A DNA stretch of 6,371 nucleotides from an uncultured Clostridia bacterium (GCA_947174455.1 CAMWIZ010000050.1:1-6371); one strand, 5' to 3'; shown: positions 1-6,266, counted from the stretch's first letter. Translations and numbers: made by a program. Notes: generated by a model from the sequence alone, not told the origin.

Positions 1-31
1 CCCTTAAAATATTCGGTGTTTGATAAAAAAT

Positions 32-38
32 GGAGGAG
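32..38 (+). promoter_or_regulatory. Ribosome binding site that sets the start of the BceA-type ATPase
   Basis: GGAGGAG lies 8 bases before the ATG at 47. The reading frame stays open upstream to a TTG at 20, but that codon has no Shine-Dalgarno match. An N-terminus beginning MKPILKINSLKKYYG fits ABC ATPases, so 47 is preferred over 20. Confidence 0.8.
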
Positions 39-46
39 ATAGCAAT

Positions 47-820
47 ATGAAGCCTATACTTAAAATCAATTCATTAAAAAAATATTACGGAAAAACACCA
101 AATCAGACAAAGGCACTTGACGGTATTACTCTTCAAGTAATGGAGGGTGAGTTTTTAGGAATAATGGGCAGCAGCGGATCAGGAAAATCCACCCTGCTTA
201 ATTGTATAGCTACGGTTATTAAGCCGAGCAGCGGAACAATAGATATGAACGGTGCAGAAATACAGCAATTAAGCGGTGCTAAGCTTGCAGATTACAGAGG
301 AAAAGAGATAGGATACCTATTTCAAAACTTTGAACTTCTTGATAATTTAACAGGACGTGAAAACATACTTATTCCACTTTCACTTCACAAGGTTTCTGAA
401 AAGGAAAGCACCGAAAGGCTGCATAAGCTTACAGAATATCTTGAAATTACCGATGTTTTGGATAAATTTCCATCTCAAATGTCGGGAGGTCAAAAACAGA
501 GAGTAGCGGCAGCGAGAGCTTTGATTTTAAATCCTAAAATAATTCTTGCCGATGAGCCTACAGGTGCGTTGGATTCAAAAAATGCAAAGGCATTAATGGA
601 AAAATTAGAGGGTCTTAACAGTGATACAAATGCTACAATTCTAATGGTGACTCATGATTCCAATGCGGCAAGCTACTGCAAAAGGATTTTGTTTATACAG
701 GACGGCGTTATTTTCCATGAGCTTCGCAGGGATATTCCGAAAGAATCAAGGCAGGAGTTTTACGCAAGAATCCTTAAAGTAATGGCTCAGCTGGGAGGAG
801 GCAGTGCAAATGTTCTTTAA
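47..820 (+). CDS. BceA-type ABC transporter ATP-binding protein (peptide antibiotic export/detoxification)
   Basis: This is the cytoplasmic ATPase that powers the adjacent permease. All nucleotide-binding motifs are visible in its 257 residues: Walker A GSSGSGKST (41-49), Q-loop glutamine 93 in YLFQNFELL, signature MSGGQKQR (145-152), Walker B IILADEP with catalytic E170, the following D-loop GALD, and the H-loop histidine 203 in VTHD. The order, the length and the LFQNFELL-type Q-loop match the MacB/LolD/BceA group of ATPases. Pairing with a ten-helix permease and a nearby intramembrane-sensing kinase places it in the BceA branch, whose members confer resistance to bacitracin, lantibiotics or other peptides that bind lipid II-cycle intermediates. 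The actual substrate cannot be read from the sequence. Its stop codon overlaps the permease start by 11 bases, implying translational coupling. Any promoter or regulator-binding site lies mostly left of the window. Confidence 0.93.
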   Translation: MKPILKINSLKKYYGKTPNQTKALDGITLQVMEGEFLGIMGSSGSGKSTLLNCIATVIKPSSGTIDMNGAEIQQLSGAKLADYRGKEIGYLFQNFELLDNLTGRENILIPLSLHKVSEKESTERLHKLTEYLEITDVLDKFPSQMSGGQKQRVAAARALILNPKIILADEPTGALDSKNAKALMEKLEGLNSDTNATILMVTHDSNAASYCKRILFIQDGVIFHELRRDIPKESRQEFYARILKVMAQLGGGSANVL

Positions 821-2894
821 ACTGGTTTCAAGAAACAGTAAACGCACAGGAAAGGAAAACGGGTTATTTTTTTCCTCGTTAATAGTGTCTATAGTTGCAT
901 TTTACATTATTTTGTCCCTGCCACAGCAGGACGTCATGCTGTTCCTAAAAGAAATGGAAAGCGATGCGGTAAACAGGCTTATGGGAATGATACCTATATT
1001 CTATGGCATGACATTGGTTATTCTTTTCTTCCTAATTTATTATGCAGGAAAATTTCAAATGGAACGCCGCAGACATGAGTTTGGAGTATACTTAATGATG
1101 GGTATGCGACGATTTAAGCTTTTTGTAATGTTGTTGGCGGAGGACTTACGCAGCAGTATAGTGTCACTTGTTATCGGTTTGCCGATTGCTGTTTTACTGT
1201 CGGAGCTTATAAGCCTTATAACCGCAAGGTTTGTGGGAATGGGAGTAGTCGGACACCAATCCTCATTTTCCCTTAAAGCGGTTTTGTGGACAGCAGCGGG
1301 TTTTATGCTGGTTAAGCTGATTGCTTTTTTTATTCTCAGCGGAAAAATCAGCAGGCAGGAAATTGGTTCGCTGCTTGTTGATACACCAAAGGGCAGTAAG
1401 AAGCAGTTTTCCCCCACTGTCTATGCAATTTCCCTGAGTGCAGGTCTATTCTGCCTTATTGCAGCGTATGCAATGGCTATTGACGGAATGGCTTGGCGTG
1501 ATTTTATAAATATGGTTTTTGCAGTAATATTGGGGCTTTTGGGAACGTTCTTACTTTTTTGGGGGCTAAGATTTCCCATTGGATACATTGCAAAGAACGG
1601 CGGCTGCAAACGCAGACTTCATATTTTTAATTTCAGACAGATTGAAGAAAATATTGTACACAGTTCGGGGCTGTTGGCAGTTTGCTCACTGCTGATATTG
1701 GCTGCCATGTGCTGTTTTGGTTCGGGTATAGCTATAGAGAGATTTTATAATTGCAGCGATCAAAAGGTACTTGACTATACTTTTACAGCGTATGAGCATG
1801 ACGACGTTCAAAGAATAAGAGAAGTTCTTGCTGAATATAAGCTTGATAATCAGTTTTCCGATTTGTTTGAAATGAAAATAGGAAATATTCGCAGTGGAGC
1901 ACCCATGGGAACGTATGAATATGAGAATGCTTTTAGAATGGATTCAGTAATGAATGCATTGTCTGAAATGCCGGAATCGGAAGACCGTGAGGTACTTATA
2001 AACAACCTCGGTTGTGCAACAGCTCCTTATTCTCCGTTTTTAATTTCTGCTGAAGGGTATAATCGTCTGTTATCCTTGGCAGGTAAACCAACAGTAGATT
2101 TACAGCCGAATGAGGCGGCGGTTTATATGGGAAATGATTTTACTACAGAGAATAGAAAAGAAATATTGAACAGCATACTTTCAGATAAGCCCAAAGTAAA
2201 AATATTAGATGATGAGTTTTATCTGACAGGAGAGGTTCAGAGTTTGAATGTGGTTACAGATCGTTCAATTTCTCTTTCGTTTGCAATAGTACTTCCCGAT
2301 GATAAATTTGAACTTTACACAAAAGGTGATTATGAAATTTATCTTGACGGTGTGCTTGCCTCGTCCGCAACTGAAAACATAAGCCTTATGACTGCAATTT
2401 CCAACATGAATCAAAAGCTCAATGAAACGGGTTTAATATATGAAAGCTACCTGCAAAATATGGGCCGCCAGTTGTTCTACATGGTTGCTACCAGCTATAT
2501 TACCATATATTTATCCATTATATTCATAATAGTGGCGAACACTATTATAGGTGTTCAGTTTTTGATGTCACAGCAGAAAACAAATAGACGTTATCGAACA
2601 TTGATACGTTTGGGTGCGGATTATGAAACACTGTACAAATCGGCTAAAAGGCAGATTAATCTGTACTTCGGAATACCGATTGCAGTTGCGTTAATGAGCA
2701 GTATTTTCGGAGTAAGGGCATTGTTTACGGGATTGCTGTCGTCACGCACATCCAATAATATTTTTGAGATGATGTGTGTATCCGGTGCAATGATTTTACT
2801 TTTGTGTGTTGTAGAATTTATATATATTTTTGCAGTAAAGAGAAGCAGCGGACGTTATCTGCTTACCCTGATAGAACCTCTGCGAGAGGAATAA
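810..2894 (+). CDS. BceB-type ABC transporter permease (FtsX-domain, ten predicted TM helices)
   Basis: This 694-residue membrane protein is the permease partner of the upstream ATPase. By eye, hydrophobic helices lie near residues 19-36, 60-80, 113-138, 158-177, 204-224, 234-258 and 286-309. A large, mostly hydrophilic segment follows (about 311-555), then helices near 557-582, 617-636 and 655-676. Seven helices, an extracellular domain of roughly 240 residues and three helices is the BceB architecture, in which that domain recognises the peptide or its lipid target and signals to the sensor kinase. FtsX-like blocks fall in the TM2-4 and TM8-10 regions. At 694 residues it is somewhat longer than B. 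subtilis BceB (about 650). GGAGGAG at 794-800 serves the start. ATG at 810 is chosen because MFFKLVSRNSKR matches the usual family N-terminus, but GTG at 804 (two residues longer) is also possible. No frameshift is seen. Confidence 0.92.
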   Translation: MFFKLVSRNSKRTGKENGLFFSSLIVSIVAFYIILSLPQQDVMLFLKEMESDAVNRLMGMIPIFYGMTLVILFFLIYYAGKFQMERRRHEFGVYLMMGMRRFKLFVMLLAEDLRSSIVSLVIGLPIAVLLSELISLITARFVGMGVVGHQSSFSLKAVLWTAAGFMLVKLIAFFILSGKISRQEIGSLLVDTPKGSKKQFSPTVYAISLSAGLFCLIAAYAMAIDGMAWRDFINMVFAVILGLLGTFLLFWGLRFPIGYIAKNGGCKRRLHIFNFRQIEENIVHSSGLLAVCSLLILAAMCCFGSGIAIERFYNCSDQKVLDYTFTAYEHDDVQRIREVLAEYKLDNQFSDLFEMKIGNIRSGAPMGTYEYENAFRMDSVMNALSEMPESEDREVLINNLGCATAPYSPFLISAEGYNRLLSLAGKPTVDLQPNEAAVYMGNDFTTENRKEILNSILSDKPKVKILDDEFYLTGEVQSLNVVTDRSISLSFAIVLPDDKFELYTKGDYEIYLDGVLASSATENISLMTAISNMNQKLNETGLIYESYLQNMGRQLFYMVATSYITIYLSIIFIIVANTIIGVQFLMSQQKTNRRYRTLIRLGADYETLYKSAKRQINLYFGIPIAVALMSSIFGVRALFTGLLSSRTSNNIFEMMCVSGAMILLLCVVEFIYIFAVKRSSGRYLLTLIEPLREE

Positions 2895-2906
2895 TATTGT
2901 TATTAA

Positions 2907-2999
2907 AAAAGAAATCTGTTTCCAATTCATGGAGCAGACGATGCACCCATCAGAATAGAAAAGTGGGAAGTCAAAGGGTATGTAGTTGTAATACGGTAG
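2907..2999 (+). pseudogene. Possible 3' remnant of a lost gene (unidentified)
   Basis: Between the permease stop and the VOC gene there is an open stretch after an in-frame TAA at 2904, closing with TAG at 2997-2999. Its translation contains HGADDAPIRIEK and then WEVKGYVVVIR, which has protein-like composition with alternating charged and beta-strand residues. No ATG, GTG or TTG start and no ribosome binding site precede it in frame, so it is not a gene as it stands. It could be the C-terminal tail of a gene lost when the region was rearranged, or chance: 31 open codons is short. I do not recognise the family. The -35 element of the downstream promoter lies within its last codons. Confidence 0.25.
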
Positions 3000-3014
3000 G
3001 TTGTATGCTATAAT
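2986..3014 (+). promoter_or_regulatory. Sigma-A-type promoter for the VOC gene (and probably regulator/kinase)
   Basis: TTGTAA (2986-2991) is followed by exactly 17 bases and then a perfect TATAAT (3009-3014). TGC precedes the -10 box, giving an extended -10 (TGn). Transcription would begin near 3021, leaving a leader of about 52 bases before the ATG at 3073. Only 29 bases separate the VOC gene from the response regulator, and I see no terminator there, so this promoter probably also serves the two-component genes. Confidence 0.7.
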
Positions 3015-3053
3015 TCCATTGTCACCGATAGTGAGAAATCGGAATTTGTATGC
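3001..3053 (+). repeat. Direct and inverted repeats around the transcription start (candidate operator or leader hairpin)
   Basis: TTGTATGC occurs exactly twice, at 3001-3008 in the promoter spacer and at 3046-3053 in the leader, 45 bases apart start to start. Between the copies lie three nested inverted repeats: AATTCC (3012-3017) with GGAATT (3041-3046), TCAC (3022-3025) with GTGA (3031-3034), and CCGAT (3025-3029) with ATCGG (3038-3042). The first begins inside the -10 box. The arrangement could be a repressor or activator site, or an RNA hairpin at the 5' end of the transcript. The repeats are short, so chance is not excluded. Confidence 0.4.
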
Positions 3054-3072
3054 AAAATACAGGAGGTGTGTA

Positions 3073-3456
3073 ATGAGAGTTGAACATATAGCAATGTATG
3101 TAAATGACATTGAAAAAGCAAGGGATTTTTTTGTTAAATACTTTAATGCAACAGCAAATGATGGTTACCATAATAAAACCACAAACTTTCATTCTTATTT
3201 TTTGACTTTTGACGATGGTGCGAGAATTGAACTGATGCATCATCCTGATATGCAGGATATAGAAAAGGGAATTAGAAGAACCGGTCTTATTCATATAGCG
3301 TTCAGCGTTGGTTCAGAAGAAAAAGTGGATGAATTAACACAAATACTAAAAAATGACGGATACAAGGTTTTATCCGGTCCACGAACAACCGGTGATGGAT
3401 ATTATGAAAGCTGTATTGTAGGAATTGAGGGCAATCAGATAGAAATAACAAGTTAA
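3073..3456 (+). CDS. VOC-family metalloenzyme, glyoxalase I-like (lactoylglutathione lyase family)
   Basis: This is a 127-residue cytosolic protein made of two beta-alpha-beta-beta-beta modules, the normal size for a one-domain VOC protein. The first module opens MRVEHIAMYVNDIEKARDFF and the second opens GLIHIAFSVGS. All four metal-ligand positions of glyoxalase I are filled: H5, E53 (in RIELMH), H74 and E124 (in NQIEI). Glyoxalase I isomerises the methylglyoxal-thiol hemithioacetal to the lactoyl thioester. Short clostridial enzymes of this length are known to be active with nickel or cobalt. Fosfomycin enzymes (FosA/B/X) use three ligands (H, H, E), and bleomycin-binding proteins need no metal, so those assignments fit less well; substrate specificity remains inferred. 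AGGAGGTG (3061-3068) fixes the start at 3073. The gene is more AT-rich than its neighbours and has its own promoter. Confidence 0.85.
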   Translation: MRVEHIAMYVNDIEKARDFFVKYFNATANDGYHNKTTNFHSYFLTFDDGARIELMHHPDMQDIEKGIRRTGLIHIAFSVGSEEKVDELTQILKNDGYKVLSGPRTTGDGYYESCIVGIEGNQIEITS

Positions 3457-3471
3457 TAAATTACAACTTGT

Positions 3472-3479
3472 GGGGGTGA
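3472..3479 (+). promoter_or_regulatory. Ribosome binding site of the response regulator
   Basis: GGGGGTGA pairs with the 16S rRNA 3' end over its full length if one G-U pair is allowed, and lies 6 bases before the ATG at 3486. The G in place of the usual A is a small departure from the GGAGGTGA form. Confidence 0.7.
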
Positions 3480-3485
3480 AATTTT

Positions 3486-4172
3486 ATGAAATCTGTTGCC
3501 ATAGTTGAAGATGAACCTATGGTGCGTGAGGAACTGTCGAATATGCTGACTAAGGCTTGCTATAAGGTATACGAGATTTGTTCGTTTGATAACGTTGTGC
3601 AGCAGCTTATCAGCATAGCCCCCGACTTGGTTCTGCTGGATATAAACCTGCCGCAGGTAAGTGGCTTTCAAATATGCCGTGACTTAAAGCAGAAAAGCAC
3701 ACTGCCTGTGCTTGTTCTTACCTCCCGTGATACGCTCGGCGATGAACTGCATGCATTGGACTTAGGTGCGGACGAATATTTAACAAAGCCTTGCAGAAAA
3801 GAAAGGCTGCTTGCACGAATATCCAACGTTATTAAACGCTTTGAGGGTCGGTCTAATCTTTTGGAAGGGTATGATTTTCTTATGGACAGGCAGACCTTTA
3901 CTTTATATATTCATAATAATTCCGTCGTTTTGCCGAAAAATCAAGGAAAAATACTTGAAATTTTTCTTGCACACGGTGACGGTTTGGTAAGCAAGGAGGA
4001 ACTGTGTGTGGCATTATGGGGAACGGCGGAGTTTATTGACGAGAATGCGTTGCAGGTTAATTTAACACGGCTCAAAAAAACTATGTCATCGCTGGGGATG
4101 AGTCAAAAAATTGTTCCTGTTCGTGGTGTTGGCTATCGCCTTACAGCAGCGGAGGAAAATCATGAAGCATAA
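3486..4172 (+). CDS. OmpR-family response regulator, BceR-like
   Basis: This is a 228-residue cytoplasmic transcription factor. The receiver domain (about 2-115) shows the acidic pair E8/D9, phospho-acceptor D52 in LVLLDINLP, T79, and K101 in the GADEYLTKP segment with Y98. The C-terminal winged-helix domain (about 125-220) carries the recognition-helix region NALQVNLTRLKK and the wing VPVRGVGYRL typical of the OmpR/PhoB group. The partner kinase follows with an 11-base overlap. In Bce-type modules such a regulator is phosphorylated by the intramembrane-sensing kinase and switches on the transporter operon; its target here is presumably the ATPase-permease pair at 47-2894. Its likely promoter is the one before the VOC gene. 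Four sampled 60-base lines (3541-3780) contain 112 G+C of 240, well above the preceding VOC gene. Confidence 0.93.
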   Translation: MKSVAIVEDEPMVREELSNMLTKACYKVYEICSFDNVVQQLISIAPDLVLLDINLPQVSGFQICRDLKQKSTLPVLVLTSRDTLGDELHALDLGADEYLTKPCRKERLLARISNVIKRFEGRSNLLEGYDFLMDRQTFTLYIHNNSVVLPKNQGKILEIFLAHGDGLVSKEELCVALWGTAEFIDENALQVNLTRLKKTMSSLGMSQKIVPVRGVGYRLTAAEENHEA

Positions 4173-5184
4173 TATAAAACGTCTGCGGCATTACATACCA
4201 TGGCTGTGTGTATTGCTTTGTGTTGACGCATTCTCTGCCGTTCTTCTATGGATAGCCGATGCTGCTGCATTTTACTCAATGCTTACAGTGATATTAACTG
4301 CATCTATTCTGCTGTTTTTTGCGGTTAGCTGTGTGCTGCTGTACCGCTCGGAGGAAAAAGAAAAGGCTTTTAAGGACTTTCTTAATAATCCCGATGAATA
4401 TAATGAGGAAAAGCTTTTGCGTGCAGTGAGTTCATCACAGCGTGAATTTATAAAAATGCTGAGTAAGCGACTTCAGGAGAATGATAGGAATTATTCCGTA
4501 CTATCAGAGAAATTAAACGACTATGAGGAATATGTGGAAAAATGGGCCCACGAAACAAAGACACCCTTATCGCTGCTTACGCTCCTGCTTGATAATCGCC
4601 GTGACGAGCTGCCTGCATCAGTAAGCTTTAAGCTTGATTATATCAGAAACAGGATAAATGAATCTATTGAACAAATTTTGTACTACGCACGTTTAAAGGG
4701 TGCAAGGAAGGATTATTTGTTTGAAAATGTTGATTTGAGGGTATGTATTGAGGATGTGACGGAGAACTGCAAACCGCTTCTGGAAGAAAAATGTTTTCAG
4801 ATATATTACGATTTGTCCGATATATCGGTTTACACGGACCGCAGGGCAATTTACTTCATTTTGAACCAAATTGCAGACAATGCCATAAAATATTGCAAGG
4901 ACTCACCAAAGCTGTATTTTAAACTCACACGTCAAGAAAAGTATGATATTCTTAGCATACGTGATAACGGAATCGGCGTTAAAAAATGTGATCTACCGTA
5001 TATCTTTGAAAAGGGCTTTACAGGATATTCAGGTGAAAGTCAAAAAAAGGCAACAGGAATGGGGCTCTATCTTGTAGACGGTATTGCAAAAGACTTGAAC
5101 TTATCCGTTAATGTAAATACAGAGTGGGGAAAAGGCTTTGAAATTCAATTTTTATTTCCAATAGTAAAGGTTATTGAAAAATAA
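4162..5184 (+). CDS. Intramembrane-sensing histidine kinase, BceS-like
   Basis: This is a 340-residue membrane sensor kinase. Two helices (about 13-32 and 39-60) are joined by a loop of only a handful of residues around IADAAAF, so there is no extracellular ligand-binding domain. This is the hallmark of BceS-type kinases, which sense through their partner transporter. The phospho-acceptor is H130 in EKWAHETKTPLS. The catalytic domain shows the N box NQIADNAIKY (235-244), G1 box DNGIGV (268-273), F-box segment IFEKGFTG (281-288) and G2 box GMGLYL (299-304), so it should be active. A predicted coiled region lies between the second helix and the H box. ATG at 4162 is chosen over the upstream in-frame TTG at 4111 because GGAGG (4151-4155) sits 6 bases before it. 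The start overlaps the regulator stop by 11 bases. Confidence 0.93.
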   Translation: MKHNIKRLRHYIPWLCVLLCVDAFSAVLLWIADAAAFYSMLTVILTASILLFFAVSCVLLYRSEEKEKAFKDFLNNPDEYNEEKLLRAVSSSQREFIKMLSKRLQENDRNYSVLSEKLNDYEEYVEKWAHETKTPLSLLTLLLDNRRDELPASVSFKLDYIRNRINESIEQILYYARLKGARKDYLFENVDLRVCIEDVTENCKPLLEEKCFQIYYDLSDISVYTDRRAIYFILNQIADNAIKYCKDSPKLYFKLTRQEKYDILSIRDNGIGVKKCDLPYIFEKGFTGYSGESQKKATGMGLYLVDGIAKDLNLSVNVNTEWGKGFEIQFLFPIVKVIEK

Positions 5185-5202
5185 CATAAAAGGGTGTAAA
5201 AT
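5174..5202 (+). promoter_or_regulatory. Sigma-A-type promoter for methionine aminopeptidase
   Basis: TTGAAA (5174-5179), 17 bases, then TAAAAT (5197-5202). The -35 box is inside the last codons of the kinase gene. Transcription would start near 5209, giving a leader of about 100 bases before the GTG at 5311. I see no terminator after the kinase gene, so read-through from upstream could also contribute. Confidence 0.6.
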
Positions 5203-5212
5203 GGTGATGCAG

Positions 5213-5307
5213 TTATACTGGTAAGGGCGATACAGCAGAATTATACAGTGGTGGATTTTTCAATAATCCATAATCCATGGGTGTTGCCTTGAGATTATAG
5301 AGGTGAT
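5213..5307 (+). repeat. Leader of the aminopeptidase gene: short imperfect repeats and a small hairpin
   Basis: Three imperfect copies of a TTATA...GGT element occur: TTATACTGGT (5213-5222), TTATACAGTGGTGGAT (5241-5256) and TTATAGAGGTGAT (5295-5307). The last contains the ribosome binding site. TGGATT (5252-5257) can pair with AATCCA at 5265-5270 or with a second copy at 5272-5277 in a tandem ATAATCC repeat, so two alternative 6-bp stems are possible. No known riboswitch is recognised. The region has no convincing gene. Confidence 0.3.
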
Positions 5308-5310
5308 TGT

Positions 5311-6183
5311 GTGCAGAAAATAGGCAGAAATGATCCGTGTTGGTGCGGAAGCGGAAAAAAGTATAAAAAGTGTCACTGTGATTTTGATGAAATAATCAGG
5401 GAGCATAGTTTGCTGGGGGAAATAGTTCCCGACAGAAAGCTTATAAAAAATAATGAGCAGATTGAAAAAATCAGAGAAAGCGGAAAAATAAATACAGCCG
5501 TTCTTGATTACGTGTCGGCCCATATCAAAGAGGGTGTAACCACTGAGGATATAGACCGTTGGGTTTATGAGCAGACAACGGCAATGGGTGCAGTTCCCGC
5601 ACCGCTCAATTATGAGGGGTTTCCAAAGAGTGTATGCACTTCCGTAAATGACCAGGTTTGCCACGGTATTCCGTCCAAAAATGTTGTTTTAAAGGACGGA
5701 GATATAATAAATGTAGACGTTTCCACCATATACAACGGTTATTTTTCAGATGCATCGAGAATGTTTTGCATAGGCAATGTTTCCGATGAAAATCGCAGAC
5801 TTGTTGAGGTAACAAAAGAATGCGTTCAGTTGGGTCTTGAACAGGTTAAGCCGTGGGGGCATCTTGGTGATATAGGTCAAGTTATCAACGACAATGCAAA
5901 GAAAAACGGCTACAGCGTTGTTAGGGAAATAGGCGGTCATGGTGTAGGCTTGGAGTTCCACGAAGATCCATGGGTTAGCTATGTAACCACTAAAGGGACA
6001 GACATGCTTTTAGCACCCGGCTTTATGTTTACTATTGAGCCTATGATAAATATGGGTACGCACCGTATTTTTGTTGACGAAAAGGATGATTGGACAGTAT
6101 ATACGGCGGATGGAAAACCGTCGGCACAGTGGGAAATACAGGTTCTTGTTACAGAAACAGGATACGAGGTTATCTCACATTAG
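5311..6183 (+). CDS. map: Methionine aminopeptidase type I with N-terminal SEC-C zinc motif
   Basis: This cytosolic metalloprotease removes the initiator methionine from nascent proteins. The 290 residues divide into a SEC-C motif (about 5-23: C10, C12 and C21 with H22/C23, the CxCGSGKKYKKC pattern also found at the SecA C-terminus) and a pita-bread catalytic domain (about 42-290). All five metal ligands are present: D136, D147, H210, E243 and E275. H118 in VCHGIP and H217 fill the two substrate-binding histidine positions. NYEGFPKSVCTSVND is the type I active-site region, and no type II insert is seen. The SEC-C extension may help ribosome docking, as zinc fingers do in eukaryotic MetAP1 (inference). 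The start is GTG, supported by GAGGTGAT (5300-5307) just upstream. The gene has its own promoter within the kinase gene and probably ends at the terminator at 6196-6237. Confidence 0.96.
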   Translation: MQKIGRNDPCWCGSGKKYKKCHCDFDEIIREHSLLGEIVPDRKLIKNNEQIEKIRESGKINTAVLDYVSAHIKEGVTTEDIDRWVYEQTTAMGAVPAPLNYEGFPKSVCTSVNDQVCHGIPSKNVVLKDGDIINVDVSTIYNGYFSDASRMFCIGNVSDENRRLVEVTKECVQLGLEQVKPWGHLGDIGQVINDNAKKNGYSVVREIGGHGVGLEFHEDPWVSYVTTKGTDMLLAPGFMFTIEPMINMGTHRIFVDEKDDWTVYTADGKPSAQWEIQVLVTETGYEVISH

Positions 6184-6195
6184 GATATATTATTA

Positions 6196-6237
6196 AGGGC
6201 TTTGCCATTAAAATTTCACCAAAGGCTCTGCTTTTTT
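6196..6237 (+). terminator. Intrinsic terminator after map
   Basis: AGGGCTTTG (6196-6204) pairs with CAAAGGCTCT (6220-6229) over 9 base pairs, with one bulged G at 6225 and one G-U pair, around a 15-base loop. Two bases later comes a run of six T (6232-6237). It starts 13 bases after the map stop codon. Confidence 0.65.
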
Positions 6238-6266
6238 AATCGCAGAATTTTTGAAAAAGGTCGGAT

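Noticed and set aside
5..10. TAAAAT as a -10 box for the transporter operon
   Set aside because: The matching -35 position is outside the window, so it cannot be tested.
1055..1417. 120-codon minus-strand open frame inside the permease gene
   Set aside because: It is antisense to conserved membrane-helix coding sequence; it reflects codon composition rather than a gene.
2877..2889. CCTCT-GCG-AGAGG hairpin at the end of the permease gene as a terminator
   Set aside because: The stem is perfect but only 5 bp, lies within codons, and is followed by AATAATATTGTTATT rather than a T run; at best a weak terminator.
2796..3110. 104-codon open frame on the minus strand spanning the gap before the VOC gene
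   Set aside because: It overlaps the permease end, the VOC promoter and the VOC start. No Shine-Dalgarno sequence precedes its ATG, and its translation resembles no family I know.
3461..3473. TTACA-ACT-TGTGG resembling a Bce regulator box before the response regulator
   Set aside because: The spacer is 3 rather than 4 bases, the last position does not match, and it runs into the ribosome binding site; more likely chance.
5201..5224. Seven-codon open frame (MVMQLYW) with AGGGTG upstream, in the map leader
   Set aside because: It is too short to support, its ATG begins inside the predicted -10 box so the mapped transcript would not contain it, and it has no leader-peptide signature.
5260..5664. 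134-codon open frame on the minus strand over the start of map
   Set aside because: It lies mostly antisense to the well-supported aminopeptidase and has no independent support.
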